DNA of 64,000 nucleotides from the NCBI GenBank assembly GCA_016720925.1, contig JADKJR010000038.1, forward strand, positions 50,432 to 114,431, read 5' to 3'. Positions 1 to 9,358 of the stretch are shown here, one piece after another. The notes beneath the pieces are model-generated. The model worked only from the letters and a program-made list of their open reading frames with translations. It made no database searches and was not told the origin of the DNA. The DNA is from Betaproteobacteria bacterium (GTDB lineage Bacteria; Pseudomonadota; Gammaproteobacteria; Burkholderiales; Usitatibacteraceae). A program made the translations under genes and the position numbers. Position 1 is the first letter of the stretch, and every line of letters starts with the position of its first letter.

Positions 1-1
1 A

Positions 2-694
2 TTGGTGCATGGCGGACCCTATGTGCGCGGCGGCGAATGGGCGTGGGACGCCAATTCGCAGTTCCTCGCGTCGCGAGGTTATGTTGTGCTGGAGCCCGAG
101 TTTCGCGGTAGCGCGGGGTTCGGCTTCAAGCACTTTCGCGCGGGGTGGAAGCAATGGGGACTCGCCATGCAGGACGACATCGCCGATGCCACCCGCTGGG
201 CCATCGAGCAGGGCATCGCGGACCCTGGCCGGATTTGCATCGCCGGCGCCAGCTATGGCGGATACGCGACGTTGATGGGGCTCATTCGTTATCCGGATCT
301 CTATCGCTGCGGCGTCAATTGGGTGGGCGTCACGGATCTGGACCTGCTCTTTACCAGCCGCTGGAGCGATTTCAGTGACCTGTGGCGGGAATATGGCATG
401 CCGGTATTGGTCGGAGACCGCGACAAGGACGCGGCGCAATTCGCCGCGACTTCGCCAGTGAAGCAGGCCGCGAAACTGACCCAGCCGCTATTGATGGCGT
501 ACGGTGGCGATGATCGCCGCGTGCCGATGGTTCACGGCATCACGCTGCGCAGCGCCGTGGCGTCGCACAACAAGAACCTGGAATGGGTAACCTATCCTGA
601 CGAGGGGCATGGCTGGATGCTCGAAGCGAACACCTTTGATTTCTGGACGCGGGTGGAAAAGTTTCTGGACAAGAATCTGAAGCAGGCAAACTGA
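2..694 (+). CDS. S9 family (prolyl oligopeptidase-like) serine peptidase, C-terminal part
   Basis: This is the C-terminal catalytic domain of an alpha/beta-hydrolase peptidase; the gene begins before the window, so the first methionine here is not its start. Visible are the oxyanion region HGGPY, the nucleophile motif GASYGG (Ser near residue 84 of the visible part), the acid in GGDDRRVP and the histidine in DEGHGW, which form the S9 Ser-Asp-His triad. The lost N-terminal part would normally be a beta-propeller. It is the first of four peptidase genes in the first 11.5 kb. The family call is firm; substrate and location cannot be read from this fragment. Confidence 0.9.
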   Translation: MVHGGPYVRGGEWAWDANSQFLASRGYVVLEPEFRGSAGFGFKHFRAGWKQWGLAMQDDIADATRWAIEQGIADPGRICIAGASYGGYATLMGLIRYPDLYRCGVNWVGVTDLDLLFTSRWSDFSDLWREYGMPVLVGDRDKDAAQFAATSPVKQAAKLTQPLLMAYGGDDRRVPMVHGITLRSAVASHNKNLEWVTYPDEGHGWMLEANTFDFWTRVEKFLDKNLKQAN

Positions 695-861
695 GCGGGC
701 TGCGTTGGCGCTGCGCCGCACTCCATTGCGCACAAGACATCCGATGACGTCCAGAGGGAGCGCAATATTTCAGCATTCTTTGATCTAACCCTTTGATGCA
801 AATCCAACTCGGTGGTAGGCTATTTTCAGCAACCAGAAAATAATTCCGCATTGGAGAATTC

Positions 862-2913
862 ATGTCGACCTACACGACGCAACAGATCCGCACCATCGCA
901 CTTGTCGGCCACGGCGCCGGCGGCAAGACGACCCTGGCTGAAGCCATGCTGCACCGCACCGGGACGATCGCGACGCCCGGCAGTGTAGAAAAGGGGACGA
1001 CAGTCGCCGACTTCGATCCCCTCGAAAAAACCTACCAGCACTCGCTCAATTCCTCCCTCCTGCATTTCTCCCACCTCGACACCCACATCCACCTGATTGA
1101 CACCCCCGGGTACCCGAATTTCATGGGCCCGGCGATATCGGCGCTGGATGCGGTCGAAACCGTGGCGGTGGTGATCAATGCACAGAATGGAATCGAACTC
1201 ACCACGCACCGCATGATGACGCTGGCGCAAAAACGCCATCTCTGCCGGATGATTGTGATCAACAAGATCGATGCGGATAACGTCGATTTGCCGGCTCTGC
1301 TGCTGGAAATTCAGGAAGCGTTCGGCAAGGAATGCTTGCCGATCAATCTCCCTTCGAACGGCGGCAAGGCGGTGATCGATTGTTTTTTCAATCCGGCAGG
1401 CGATGCGGATTTCTCATCGGTGGCCGCGGCGCACTCCGCGCTCGTCGATCAGGTGGTGGAAGTCGATGAAGCCTTGATGACACTGTATCTGGAGCAGGGC
1501 GATTCGATCACGCCCGAGCAATTACATGCGCCTTTCGAAAAAGCGCTGCGCGACGGGCACCTGATTCCGGTGTGCTTCGTCTCGGCACGCACGGGTGCGG
1601 GCGTGCCGGAGTTGCTGGATATTCTTGCCAAGCTTGCACCCAATCCCATGGAGGGCAATCCGCCGCTGTTCGTCAAGGGCGAGGGCAAGGACGCCGCGGA
1701 ATTCCGTTCCGTGCCGGCTTCCAACATGCACGTCATTGCCCATGTTTTCAAAGTCATTGTTGACCCTTTTGTCGGCAAGGTCGGCGTGTTTCGCGTGCAT
1801 CAGGGAACCATCACCCCCAATACGCCGCTGTACGTCGGCGAGACCAACAAGCCGTTCAAGGCCGGGCACCTTTACATGCTGCAGGGCAAGGAATACCAGG
1901 AGGTGAAACAACTGGTGCCGGGTGATCTGGGTGCAGTGGCAAAGGTCGAGCACATCGCGTTCGATTCCGTGTTGCACGATTCGCATGACGAGGACCAGAT
2001 TCACCTGTTGCCGCTGGAGTTTCCGCAGCCGATGTACGGCCTTGCCGTGGAGCCGAAGCGCCGCGGCGACGAGCAACGCATTTTCGAAGTGCTGCACAAG
2101 CTGGAAATGGAAGACCCGTGCTTTGTGATGGAGCGGCATCCCACCACGCACGAAACGGTGATCAACGGCTTGGGCGATTTGCACATGCGCATCATGCTCG
2201 AGCGCATGAACAAGCAATACAACCTGGAAATCATCACCAAGCCGCCGAAGATTCCCTATCGTGAGACCGTGATGGCCAAGGCCGACGGCCATTGCCGCCA
2301 CAAGAAGCAATCGGGCGGGGCGGGACAATTCGGCGAAGTCTTCCTGCGCATCGAGCCACTGGCGCGCGGCGCGGGTTTTGAATTCGTCAACGATATCCAC
2401 GGCGGCACCATTCCCACGCAATTCATCCCTGCCGTGGAAAAAGGCATTCGCGAGGTTCTGGTTTCAGGCCCGCTGGCGAGTTTTCCGGTGCACGATGTGC
2501 GCGTCATCATTTACGACGGCAAAAGTCATCCGGTGGATTCGAAGGAAGTGGCCTTTGCCACCGCGGGACGCAAGGCGTTCATCGATGCGATTTCCAAGGC
2601 GCGGTCCGTGCTGCTGGAACCGATCGTGAATGCCGAGGTCACGGTACCCGATACATACATCGGCGCGGTGACCGGCGATTTGTCCTCGCGCCGGGGGCAG
2701 ATTACCGGCACGCGCGGACTTTCCGCCGGCGTGTCGGTGGTGACGGGGGTCGTGCCGCTGTCGGAATTGCGTGACTACCAGACGCGACTGAAGTCACTTA
2801 CCGGCGGGCATGGCAGCTATGGAATCGAGCTCTCACATTACGAACCGGTGCCGGCGCATACGCAGGCGGAGTTGGTGAAGATTTACAAAGTGCATGCGAC
2901 GGAAGAAGACTGA
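862..2913 (+). CDS. Elongation factor G-like GTPase (EF-G paralogue)
   Basis: A 683-residue translational GTPase with the five-domain layout of EF-G. G1 reads GHGAGGKTT rather than the AHIDAGKTT of housekeeping EF-G, G3 is DTPGY and G4 is NKID. The C-terminal half keeps the EF-G domain IV/V features (SGGAGQFGEV, SSRRGQITG). The altered P-loop and the lack of neighbouring rpsL, rpsG or tuf genes suggest a secondary EF-G-like protein rather than the main translocase. The ATG follows GGAGAATTC. It appears to be a single-gene unit followed by a palindromic repeat. Whether it acts in translocation, recycling or neither cannot be told from sequence. Confidence 0.9.
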   Translation: MSTYTTQQIRTIALVGHGAGGKTTLAEAMLHRTGTIATPGSVEKGTTVADFDPLEKTYQHSLNSSLLHFSHLDTHIHLIDTPGYPNFMGPAISALDAVETVAVVINAQNGIELTTHRMMTLAQKRHLCRMIVINKIDADNVDLPALLLEIQEAFGKECLPINLPSNGGKAVIDCFFNPAGDADFSSVAAAHSALVDQVVEVDEALMTLYLEQGDSITPEQLHAPFEKALRDGHLIPVCFVSARTGAGVPELLDILAKLAPNPMEGNPPLFVKGEGKDAAEFRSVPASNMHVIAHVFKVIVDPFVGKVGVFRVHQGTITPNTPLYVGETNKPFKAGHLYMLQGKEYQEVKQLVPGDLGAVAKVEHIAFDSVLHDSHDEDQIHLLPLEFPQPMYGLAVEPKRRGDEQRIFEVLHKLEMEDPCFVMERHPTTHETVINGLGDLHMRIMLERMNKQYNLEIITKPPKIPYRETVMAKADGHCRHKKQSGGAGQFGEVFLRIEPLARGAGFEFVNDIHGGTIPTQFIPAVEKGIREVLVSGPLASFPVHDVRVIIYDGKSHPVDSKEVAFATAGRKAFIDAISKARSVLLEPIVNAEVTVPDTYIGAVTGDLSSRRGQITGTRGLSAGVSVVTGVVPLSELRDYQTRLKSLTGGHGSYGIELSHYEPVPAHTQAELVKIYKVHATEED

Positions 2914-2958
2914 CGGCGAGTATTGATAGCCGGGGAATCCCGACCAGGGTTCATGCAT

Positions 2959-3027
2959 AAAACGCTAGCACTGGCGCGCTGTTCAGGCCGAAAAGGTCTG
3001 AAAAGGCGCGCCAATGCTGGAGTTTTG
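2959..3027. repeat. REP-like palindrome, copy 1
   Basis: Imperfect inverted repeat of the family described in the findings. The left arm contains CTAGCACTGGCGCGC and the right arm GCGCGCCAATGCTGGAG. It sits between the convergent EF-G-like and S41 peptidase genes, where it could also form a transcript-end hairpin. Confidence 0.75.
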
Positions 3028-3113
3028 CAATTATTCTCTATATACCGCGCCGCGCTGATGGAGACGTCCACCGGGATAGCCTCCGGTTCCCCCGGCGTCG
3101 CGACGCTGGATCT

Positions 3114-4502
3114 TCATTTTTGTCTGGACCTTGATTTTTCCTTGAGGAACGCGTCCGCGGCTTCCAGCGCCCGATCACGATTGAACAGAATATCCTCGCG
3201 CGTCAGTTTGATTTCGATATCCGGTTTCACGCCTTCGCCTTCAATGCGTTTTCCTTTCGGCGAAACGAAGCCGATCTCGCTGTATGCCAATTGTCCCCCA
3301 CCGGGTAAGTCGGCGTAGCCCAGATAACCTAGCAGGCATCCACAACTGCGCTGCCCGATCACGGTTGCGCGCCCCAGATCCTGCAGCGTGCTGGAAAATA
3401 TTTCGGATGCGGATGCGCTGAGTTCGTTGGTCAGTATGACCAGCGGTTTCTTATAGGCATTTTCCTTGCTGCCGTTGAGTTCCGTTTCCAGTTTGATGAC
3501 GGGAATGAACGCCACCGTGACTGGCTGGCCGCTGCGTGTCAGGACGCGTGCCCCCTTGGCTTTTTCGCTCAGGAATCGTGTGATCAAGGTGCTCGACATG
3601 GCGAGCGATCCACCGCCGTTGTTGCGAAGATCGACGACCATGCCAGGCGTGTCTTTCATGTTGTCAATGGCGCTGAGTATGCCGTCCTCCATTCCCCCCA
3701 GGAAATTGGTAAACCGCACGTAGCCATGCCCGGATGGCAATATGCGCCAAGTGATTTCCGGCGGTATACGGAATATCCGGCGTTTCATCGTGACCGGAAT
3801 ATCGGCACCAGCACTGTCGGCAGTTCCGGAGCGGGCGAACGTCATGCTGACCATGCTATCAACATCGCCGGCGGTAATTTTGCGAATCGCGCCGCGCGTG
3901 CGTGCCCACGGCGTGGACGAATCGCGTACCTCCGTCATCAGGCGTTTGTAGCGCGCCATCGCGGGTTCGCCTTCGATCGACTTGAGCGTCATTCCCGCGC
4001 GGACGCCTGCCCAGTAGGCATCCGACTGTATATGTACACTGGTGACGACGAGCTCATCGCCAATTTCCAGGAAACCGATACCGAGCGAATGTGATTCGTG
4101 ATCGCGCTGCTGCGCGACCTGCTTGGGGCCGTGCACCCGCGTGTGCGAATCCCTGAGTTCGCCGGTCATGCGGTCCAGCGCCTCCCAGTAATCGTCATCG
4201 CTGGCGGCGGACAAGATGGACGATTCGTATTTCCGGCGGGCGGCGCCCCAGTCAACACCGTTCAGCTTCGGGTCGTAGTACTTCTCGTTGATCGTTGTCC
4301 ACACGTAGTCAAGTGCCGCCTGCCGCCACGAGTTGTCAGTCGATGGCACCGGTACGTTACTGGCGGGTTGATCCGGATAATGCCGGCCGACGATATTGTG
4401 CGGATCGAGCACGGCACAACCCGGGATGAGCATCAATACACCGAGAATCAATGGGAGCAGTTTGATCATGTTGGCGATGGACGCCGAAAATTGAATCGAC
4501 AA
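3114..4502 (-). CDS. S41 family peptidase, probable lipoprotein
   Basis: A 462-residue protein with an N-terminal hydrophobic segment and a lipobox-like LIPGC (Cys29), so probably membrane-anchored in the periplasm. A PDZ-like segment around residues 140-185 is followed by the S41 catalytic core with DLRNNGGG and SASASE. By spacing against Tsp/CtpA the nucleophile is Ser364. The catalytic Lys position of CtpA is occupied by Cys389 (SCGC), but DSHT at residues 118-121 supplies the Ser-His pair typical of tricorn/IRBP-type S41 enzymes, so activity is plausible by that route. It is divergent from the ABC/M1 operon, 129 bp away. Confidence 0.88.
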   Translation of the reverse strand: MSIQFSASIANMIKLLPLILGVLMLIPGCAVLDPHNIVGRHYPDQPASNVPVPSTDNSWRQAALDYVWTTINEKYYDPKLNGVDWGAARRKYESSILSAASDDDYWEALDRMTGELRDSHTRVHGPKQVAQQRDHESHSLGIGFLEIGDELVVTSVHIQSDAYWAGVRAGMTLKSIEGEPAMARYKRLMTEVRDSSTPWARTRGAIRKITAGDVDSMVSMTFARSGTADSAGADIPVTMKRRIFRIPPEITWRILPSGHGYVRFTNFLGGMEDGILSAIDNMKDTPGMVVDLRNNGGGSLAMSSTLITRFLSEKAKGARVLTRSGQPVTVAFIPVIKLETELNGSKENAYKKPLVILTNELSASASEIFSSTLQDLGRATVIGQRSCGCLLGYLGYADLPGGGQLAYSEIGFVSPKGKRIEGEGVKPDIEIKLTREDILFNRDRALEAADAFLKEKSRSRQK

Positions 4503-4631
4503 TTATCTGCGATTCAACCGCGATATCGCGAACATCGTCACGCCTTTCAGCCGTTTCGTCGCCCTTGGCTTGTTTCTGGGTGGGGGCAAAGGGATACTGC
4601 CAGCTTCGACCACTCTGCACGGAAAAATTCC

Positions 4632-5579
4632 ATGGAACTCGTGATCAACGGTCTTTCCAAGACCTATCCCAACGGCGTGCAAGCGTTGAAAAATGTCACG
4701 CTGACCATCCCAACGGGAATGTTTGGCCTGCTCGGCCCCAACGGCGCGGGTAAATCCACACTCATGCGTACGCTCGCGACCTTGCAGGACGCCGATGCCG
4801 GTTCCGTGCGTCTGGGCGACATCGACGTGCTCAAGGATAAAGACGCGGTGCGCCGGCAACTGGGCTATCTGCCGCAGGAGTTCGGCGTCTACCCCAAGGT
4901 GTCGGCCATGGACATGCTGAATCATCTGGCGGAACTGAAGGGGTTATCCAACAAAAAAGAACGGATGGAGGTCGTATCCGGCCTGCTCAAACAAACGAAT
5001 CTTCATGACGTGCGCGACAAAGCCCTGGGAGGATTCTCCGGCGGCATGCGCCAGCGCTTCGGCATCGCGCAGGCGCTGCTGGGAAACCCGAAACTCATTA
5101 TTGTTGACGAGCCCACGGCCGGCCTGGATCCGGAAGAGCGGGTGCGTTTCCACAATCTGCTGGCGGAGATCGGCGAGCAGGTGATCGTGGTGTTGTCCAC
5201 GCATATCGTGTCCGACGTCAGCGATTTGTGTCCGAACATGGCAATCATTAACAAAGGGGAGGTTCTGTTGACCGGCAAGCCGGCCGAACTTACGCGTGCG
5301 CTGGAGGGCCGCCTGTGGGCGACTTCCGTGCCACGCGCTGAATTGGCGGCGGCCAAGCAACGGTACCCGGTGATTTCAACGCGACTCATTTCCGGCAAGA
5401 CGCGAATTCACGTCATCGGCAACAGGCAGCCCGATTCGGCGTTCCTGCCAGTTGCGCCGGAACTCGAGGACACCTACTTTGCGGCCATCGGCGGTTTTCT
5501 GGGTGACCAGACGGCTCAACCCACGGAATCCACGGAATCCAATGAACCCGCGGAATCCGCCGAATCCGCTCTCGCATAG
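4632..5579 (+). CDS. ABC transporter ATP-binding protein
   Basis: A 315-residue ATPase with Walker A GPNGAGKST, signature FSGGMRQR, Walker B LIIVDEPTAGLDPEE and switch histidine STHIVSD. The chosen start gives MELVINGLSKTYPNG, the usual beginning of this family; the frame is open further upstream but that part overlaps the divergent S41 gene and is not protein-like. The C-terminus carries a short Glu/Ser-rich run encoded by tandem GGAATCC units. The stop is 12 bp before the permease/M1 fusion gene, so the two products should form one transporter complex. Confidence 0.95.
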   Translation: MELVINGLSKTYPNGVQALKNVTLTIPTGMFGLLGPNGAGKSTLMRTLATLQDADAGSVRLGDIDVLKDKDAVRRQLGYLPQEFGVYPKVSAMDMLNHLAELKGLSNKKERMEVVSGLLKQTNLHDVRDKALGGFSGGMRQRFGIAQALLGNPKLIIVDEPTAGLDPEERVRFHNLLAEIGEQVIVVLSTHIVSDVSDLCPNMAIINKGEVLLTGKPAELTRALEGRLWATSVPRAELAAAKQRYPVISTRLISGKTRIHVIGNRQPDSAFLPVAPELEDTYFAAIGGFLGDQTAQPTESTESNEPAESAESALA

Positions 5580-5591
5580 GCAGCACACGAA

Positions 5592-8500
5592 ATGATGACC
5601 TCCATTGCGCTGTTTGAATTCAAGACCCGCGTTTCGCGGCTTTCGACCTGGATTTATTTCCTGGTGTTCTTTGTCATGGCCATGCTGTGGATCGCCGCTG
5701 CCGGCGGGTTGTTCAAGGATGCCAACATCTCCTTTGGCTCCGGAAAGGTGTTCGTCAATTCGCCGTTCGCGCTCGCGCAGACAGTCTCGTTGCTGGGCAT
5801 GTTCGGTGTGATTGTGATGGCGGCGGTGATGGGGCGCGCCGTGCAGCAGGATGCCGAATACCGATCGCATCATTTTTTCTTTACCTCGCCGATTTCGAAA
5901 CTCGAATATCTTGGCGGCCGGTTCATTGGCGCGTTCGGCGTACTGCTGGTGATCTTCGCCAGCATCGGGCTCGGTGCCTGGCTGGCGACGCTGCTGCCGG
6001 GCATGGATGCCGAACGCCTGGGGCACAATTTGTGGTCCGCCTATTTGCGGCCCTATGCACTGGTGCTGCTGCCCAACGCGCTTCTCATCGGCTGCATTTT
6101 CTTTGTTACCGCGGCGCTCACCAAAAAGATGTTGCCGGTCTATATCGGCAGTGTGCTGTGCCTGATTGGCTATCTGATTTCGCTCCAGTTGCTGCGCGAT
6201 ATCGACAACAAGACCATCGCCGCGCTCATCGACCCGTTTGGCATGTCCGCGATCGGCCGCCTCGCCGAATACTGGACCGTGGCCGAGCGCAATACACGCC
6301 CGATTCCGTTTGAGGGCATATTGCTTTGGAACCGTTTGCTGTGGTTGGGGGTTGCCACGCTGATCGCAGCTTTTGGCTTCTGGCGTTTCTCGTTTGCAGG
6401 ATTTTCCGCCGAACGCGCCGCAGGCAAGACGAAAAAACTCATCGACACGGGCGGTGACGATGCATCGCGTTCCGCATCGATGGCCCGACCGGCCGCCACG
6501 CCTGCGGCAGCCCAAATTTCGATCAGGCCCGCCGGCTTGAACCTGTTGCCGCACCTCGTCTGGCTGAATCTGCGCGAGACAATCAAAAACATTTACTTCG
6601 GCGTGCTGGTGTTTGCCGGGATCCTGTTTCTGATCTTTGCGAGCACCACGCTGGGAAGTCGTTTCGGCACCAATACCTGGCCGGTCACTTATCAAATGGC
6701 TGAACTGCTGGCGGGTACGTTTGCGTTGTTCATGCTCATCATCATCGCTTTCTATGCGGGCGAACTGGTATGGCGCGAGCGCGACAATCGTCTCGACCAG
6801 ATCATCGATGCGACCCCGGTGCCGACCTGGCTGCCGCTCCTGTCAAAGCTGCTGGCGCTGATGCTGGTGCCGGTGCTGCTCCAATTCCTGCTGATGCTTT
6901 GCGGCATGACGATCCAGGCATTCAAGGGCTATTACCACTTCGAGATCGGCCTGTACTTGAAAGGGTTGCTCGGCTTGCAACTGATGGAGTACTGGCTGCT
7001 GTGCGCGCTCGCCATTGCGATACACAGCGTCGTGAATCACAAATACCTCGGCCATTTCGTGATGATTGTGTACTACATCATCATTTCGTTCTCAGGCGGT
7101 CTCGGCTTTGAACACAATCTGTACAAATACGGATCAATTCCGGCGTTTACGTATTCGGACATGAATGGTTTCGGGCATTTCCTGCCGCGCGCATTTACCT
7201 TCCAGGCGTACTGGACGACGGCGGCGCTGCTGTTGGTGATCGTCGCGTATTTGTTATGGACACGCGGCACTGTCAGCGGCTGGCGCGAACGCATCGTCAT
7301 GGCGCGCGGTCGTTTCAAGGGGGGGGTGGTCGTAGCCACTTCCGTCTCGATGCTATTGTTTGCCGGTTTGGGGGGATTCATTTTTTACAACACCAATGTT
7401 CTGAACCGCTACCAGAACAGTGCCGCAGGCCAACTGAGGCAGGTGGACTACGAGAAGAAATACAAGACAACTGCCAGCGCAATGCAGCCACGCATCACGG
7501 CCGTTCGCATCAAGACTGATCTTTACCCGAGTGAGCAGCGGGTACGCATGGTGGGTAGTTACCGGCTAAAAAACAAGAACGAGCTGCCGGTCACCGAGGT
7601 GTGGCTGGGATTCGCGAATGACGAACTCATTTTTCATCGGCTGGAATTTGACGCGCCCGCAGACCTTGCCGAGAACGACGAGAAGATAGGTGTCCGGCGG
7701 TACAAACTGAAGACAGCGATGGCACCGGGCTCTGAGGCGACGCTAAACTTTGATCTCGAGTTGCCAACCCGCGGTTTCACCAATGCCGGTTCGAACACGG
7801 AGGTGGTCTACAACGGCTCATTCATCAATGGCCGCAGCATCCTTCCCGTGATCGGCTATCAGGAAAACATGGAACTGACGCGCGACCAGGACCGCAAGAA
7901 ATACGGGCTTCCGCCAAAGGAACGGATGCGCGATCGCGATGATGCTGAAGGCCTGAAGAGCAACTACATTTCCAACGATGCCGACTGGATCGACTTCGAG
8001 GCTACCGTCGGCACGGACGAAGACCAGATCGCCATCTCGCCGGGCTACTTGCAGAAGGAATGGAAAGAAGGTGGCCGGCGGTACTTTGCCTACAAGATGG
8101 ATGTACCCATTCTTAACTTCTTCGCATTCCAGTCGGCGCGCTACGCAGTCAGGAAAGACAAGTGGCGCGATGTACCCATCGAGGTGTATTACCAACCCGG
8201 CCACGAATACAACATCGAGCGCATGATCGCGGGCACCAAAGCCTCGCTCGAGTACTTCAGCAATGCGTTCGGGCCGTATCAGCATAAACAGTTCCGCATC
8301 ATTGAGTTCCCGCGTTATGCATCATTTGCGCAGGCTTTCCCTAATACGATTCCGTATTCGGAGGCCATCGGCTTCATCGCCCGCGTCCAGGAAAACGACG
8401 AGAAAGATATCGACTATCCCTATTACGTCACGGCCCACGAGGCGGCGCATCAGTGGTGGGCGCATCAGGTGATGGGTGGAAACGTGCAGGGTGGCACCAT

Positions 8501-9203
8501 GCTGTCGGAAACGCTCGCGCAGTATTCGGCATTGATGGTGATGAAGCAGAAGTACGGCGAGGCGAAAATGCGCAAGTTCCTCGCCTACGAAATGGATCGA
8601 TACCTCACCGGTCGCGCTTTCGAGCAGAAAAAGGAACTGCCGCTGGCGCGCGTGGAAAACCAGCCGTACATACATTACAACAAGGGCAGTGTAGTGATGT
8701 ATGCGCTGCAGGACTACATCGGCGAAGAAAATGTGAATCGCGCGTTGAAGGCATTGGTAGAGGAATCTGCCTACAAGGGACCACCGTATCCGAACGCGAC
8801 CATTTTTCTCAAGCACATTCGAGCCGTCACGCCGCCGCATTTGCAGTACGTCATCGACGACATGTTTGAAAATATCATCCTGTTCGACAATCGCGCCACC
8901 AAGGCGACATGGAAGGAACTGCCGGACGGCAAGTTCCAGGTGAAAATGAATATTACCGCCAAGAAACGCAAGGCTGATAAAACGGGCAAGGAAGAAGATG
9001 TGGCGCTCGCGGACTGGATCGACGTCGGTGTCCTGGATGAAAAAGGCGTGCCGATATTCCTCGAAAAGCGAAAGTTCGAGAAGGAAGAAAATGAAATCAC
9101 GCTGATCGTGGACCGCAAGCCTGCGAAGGCGGGAATCGATCCGCTGAACAAGTTGATCGATCGGCGGCCAAAGGATAATGTCGTCAATGTTGACAAGAGC
9201 TGA
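5592..9203 (+). CDS. ABC transporter permease fused to an M1 family aminopeptidase
   Basis: A 1203-residue fusion. Residues 1 to about 600 hold two sets of ABC-2-type hydrophobic segments separated by a soluble Ala/Arg-rich stretch near residues 275-310. Residues 620-1203 form an M1 metallopeptidase domain with the zinc motif HEAAH at residues 949-953, followed by QWW and the third ligand Glu in MLSETLAQY about 20 residues later. The combination is known from database annotations, but its substrate is not. With the adjacent ATPase it should move something across the inner membrane and trim peptides on the far side. A palindromic repeat follows the stop. Confidence 0.93.
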   Translation: MMTSIALFEFKTRVSRLSTWIYFLVFFVMAMLWIAAAGGLFKDANISFGSGKVFVNSPFALAQTVSLLGMFGVIVMAAVMGRAVQQDAEYRSHHFFFTSPISKLEYLGGRFIGAFGVLLVIFASIGLGAWLATLLPGMDAERLGHNLWSAYLRPYALVLLPNALLIGCIFFVTAALTKKMLPVYIGSVLCLIGYLISLQLLRDIDNKTIAALIDPFGMSAIGRLAEYWTVAERNTRPIPFEGILLWNRLLWLGVATLIAAFGFWRFSFAGFSAERAAGKTKKLIDTGGDDASRSASMARPAATPAAAQISIRPAGLNLLPHLVWLNLRETIKNIYFGVLVFAGILFLIFASTTLGSRFGTNTWPVTYQMAELLAGTFALFMLIIIAFYAGELVWRERDNRLDQIIDATPVPTWLPLLSKLLALMLVPVLLQFLLMLCGMTIQAFKGYYHFEIGLYLKGLLGLQLMEYWLLCALAIAIHSVVNHKYLGHFVMIVYYIIISFSGGLGFEHNLYKYGSIPAFTYSDMNGFGHFLPRAFTFQAYWTTAALLLVIVAYLLWTRGTVSGWRERIVMARGRFKGGVVVATSVSMLLFAGLGGFIFYNTNVLNRYQNSAAGQLRQVDYEKKYKTTASAMQPRITAVRIKTDLYPSEQRVRMVGSYRLKNKNELPVTEVWLGFANDELIFHRLEFDAPADLAENDEKIGVRRYKLKTAMAPGSEATLNFDLELPTRGFTNAGSNTEVVYNGSFINGRSILPVIGYQENMELTRDQDRKKYGLPPKERMRDRDDAEGLKSNYISNDADWIDFEATVGTDEDQIAISPGYLQKEWKEGGRRYFAYKMDVPILNFFAFQSARYAVRKDKWRDVPIEVYYQPGHEYNIERMIAGTKASLEYFSNAFGPYQHKQFRIIEFPRYASFAQAFPNTIPYSEAIGFIARVQENDEKDIDYPYYVTAHEAAHQWWAHQVMGGNVQGGTMLSETLAQYSALMVMKQKYGEAKMRKFLAYEMDRYLTGRAFEQKKELPLARVENQPYIHYNKGSVVMYALQDYIGEENVNRALKALVEESAYKGPPYPNATIFLKHIRAVTPPHLQYVIDDMFENIILFDNRATKATWKELPDGKFQVKMNITAKKRKADKTGKEEDVALADWIDVGVLDEKGVPIFLEKRKFEKEENEITLIVDRKPAKAGIDPLNKLIDRRPKDNVVNVDKS

Positions 9204-9207
9204 ATGC

Positions 9208-9274
9208 AAAAGACAAGCACTGTCGCGGGTGTCAGGGCGAAAGTGGCCGAAACGCCGCGCCAGCTCTTGTGTTG
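9208..9274. repeat. REP-like palindrome, copy 2
   Basis: Degenerate copy of the 65-bp family. The left arm reads ACAAGCACTGTCGCGGG and the right arm CGCGCCAGCTCTTGTGTT. It lies between the ABC/M1 fusion gene and the M13 peptidase gene. Confidence 0.65.
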
Positions 9275-9358
9275 GAGCCATTGGATTACATGAATATGAT
9301 TTGATCTGCTAGCATCGCGCATTCACGAAATTTGATTAACTCTCGCGGAGAAATTCAG

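Noticed and set aside
3114..4502. Loss of the catalytic lysine (Cys389) read as an inactive S41 peptidase.
   Set aside because: The DSHT motif near residue 120 matches the Ser-His arrangement of tricorn/IRBP-type S41 enzymes, which do not use that lysine.
4098..4631. A 5' extension of the ABC ATPase gene.
   Set aside because: It overlaps the divergent S41 gene and is not protein-like; the ATPase family starts at 4632.
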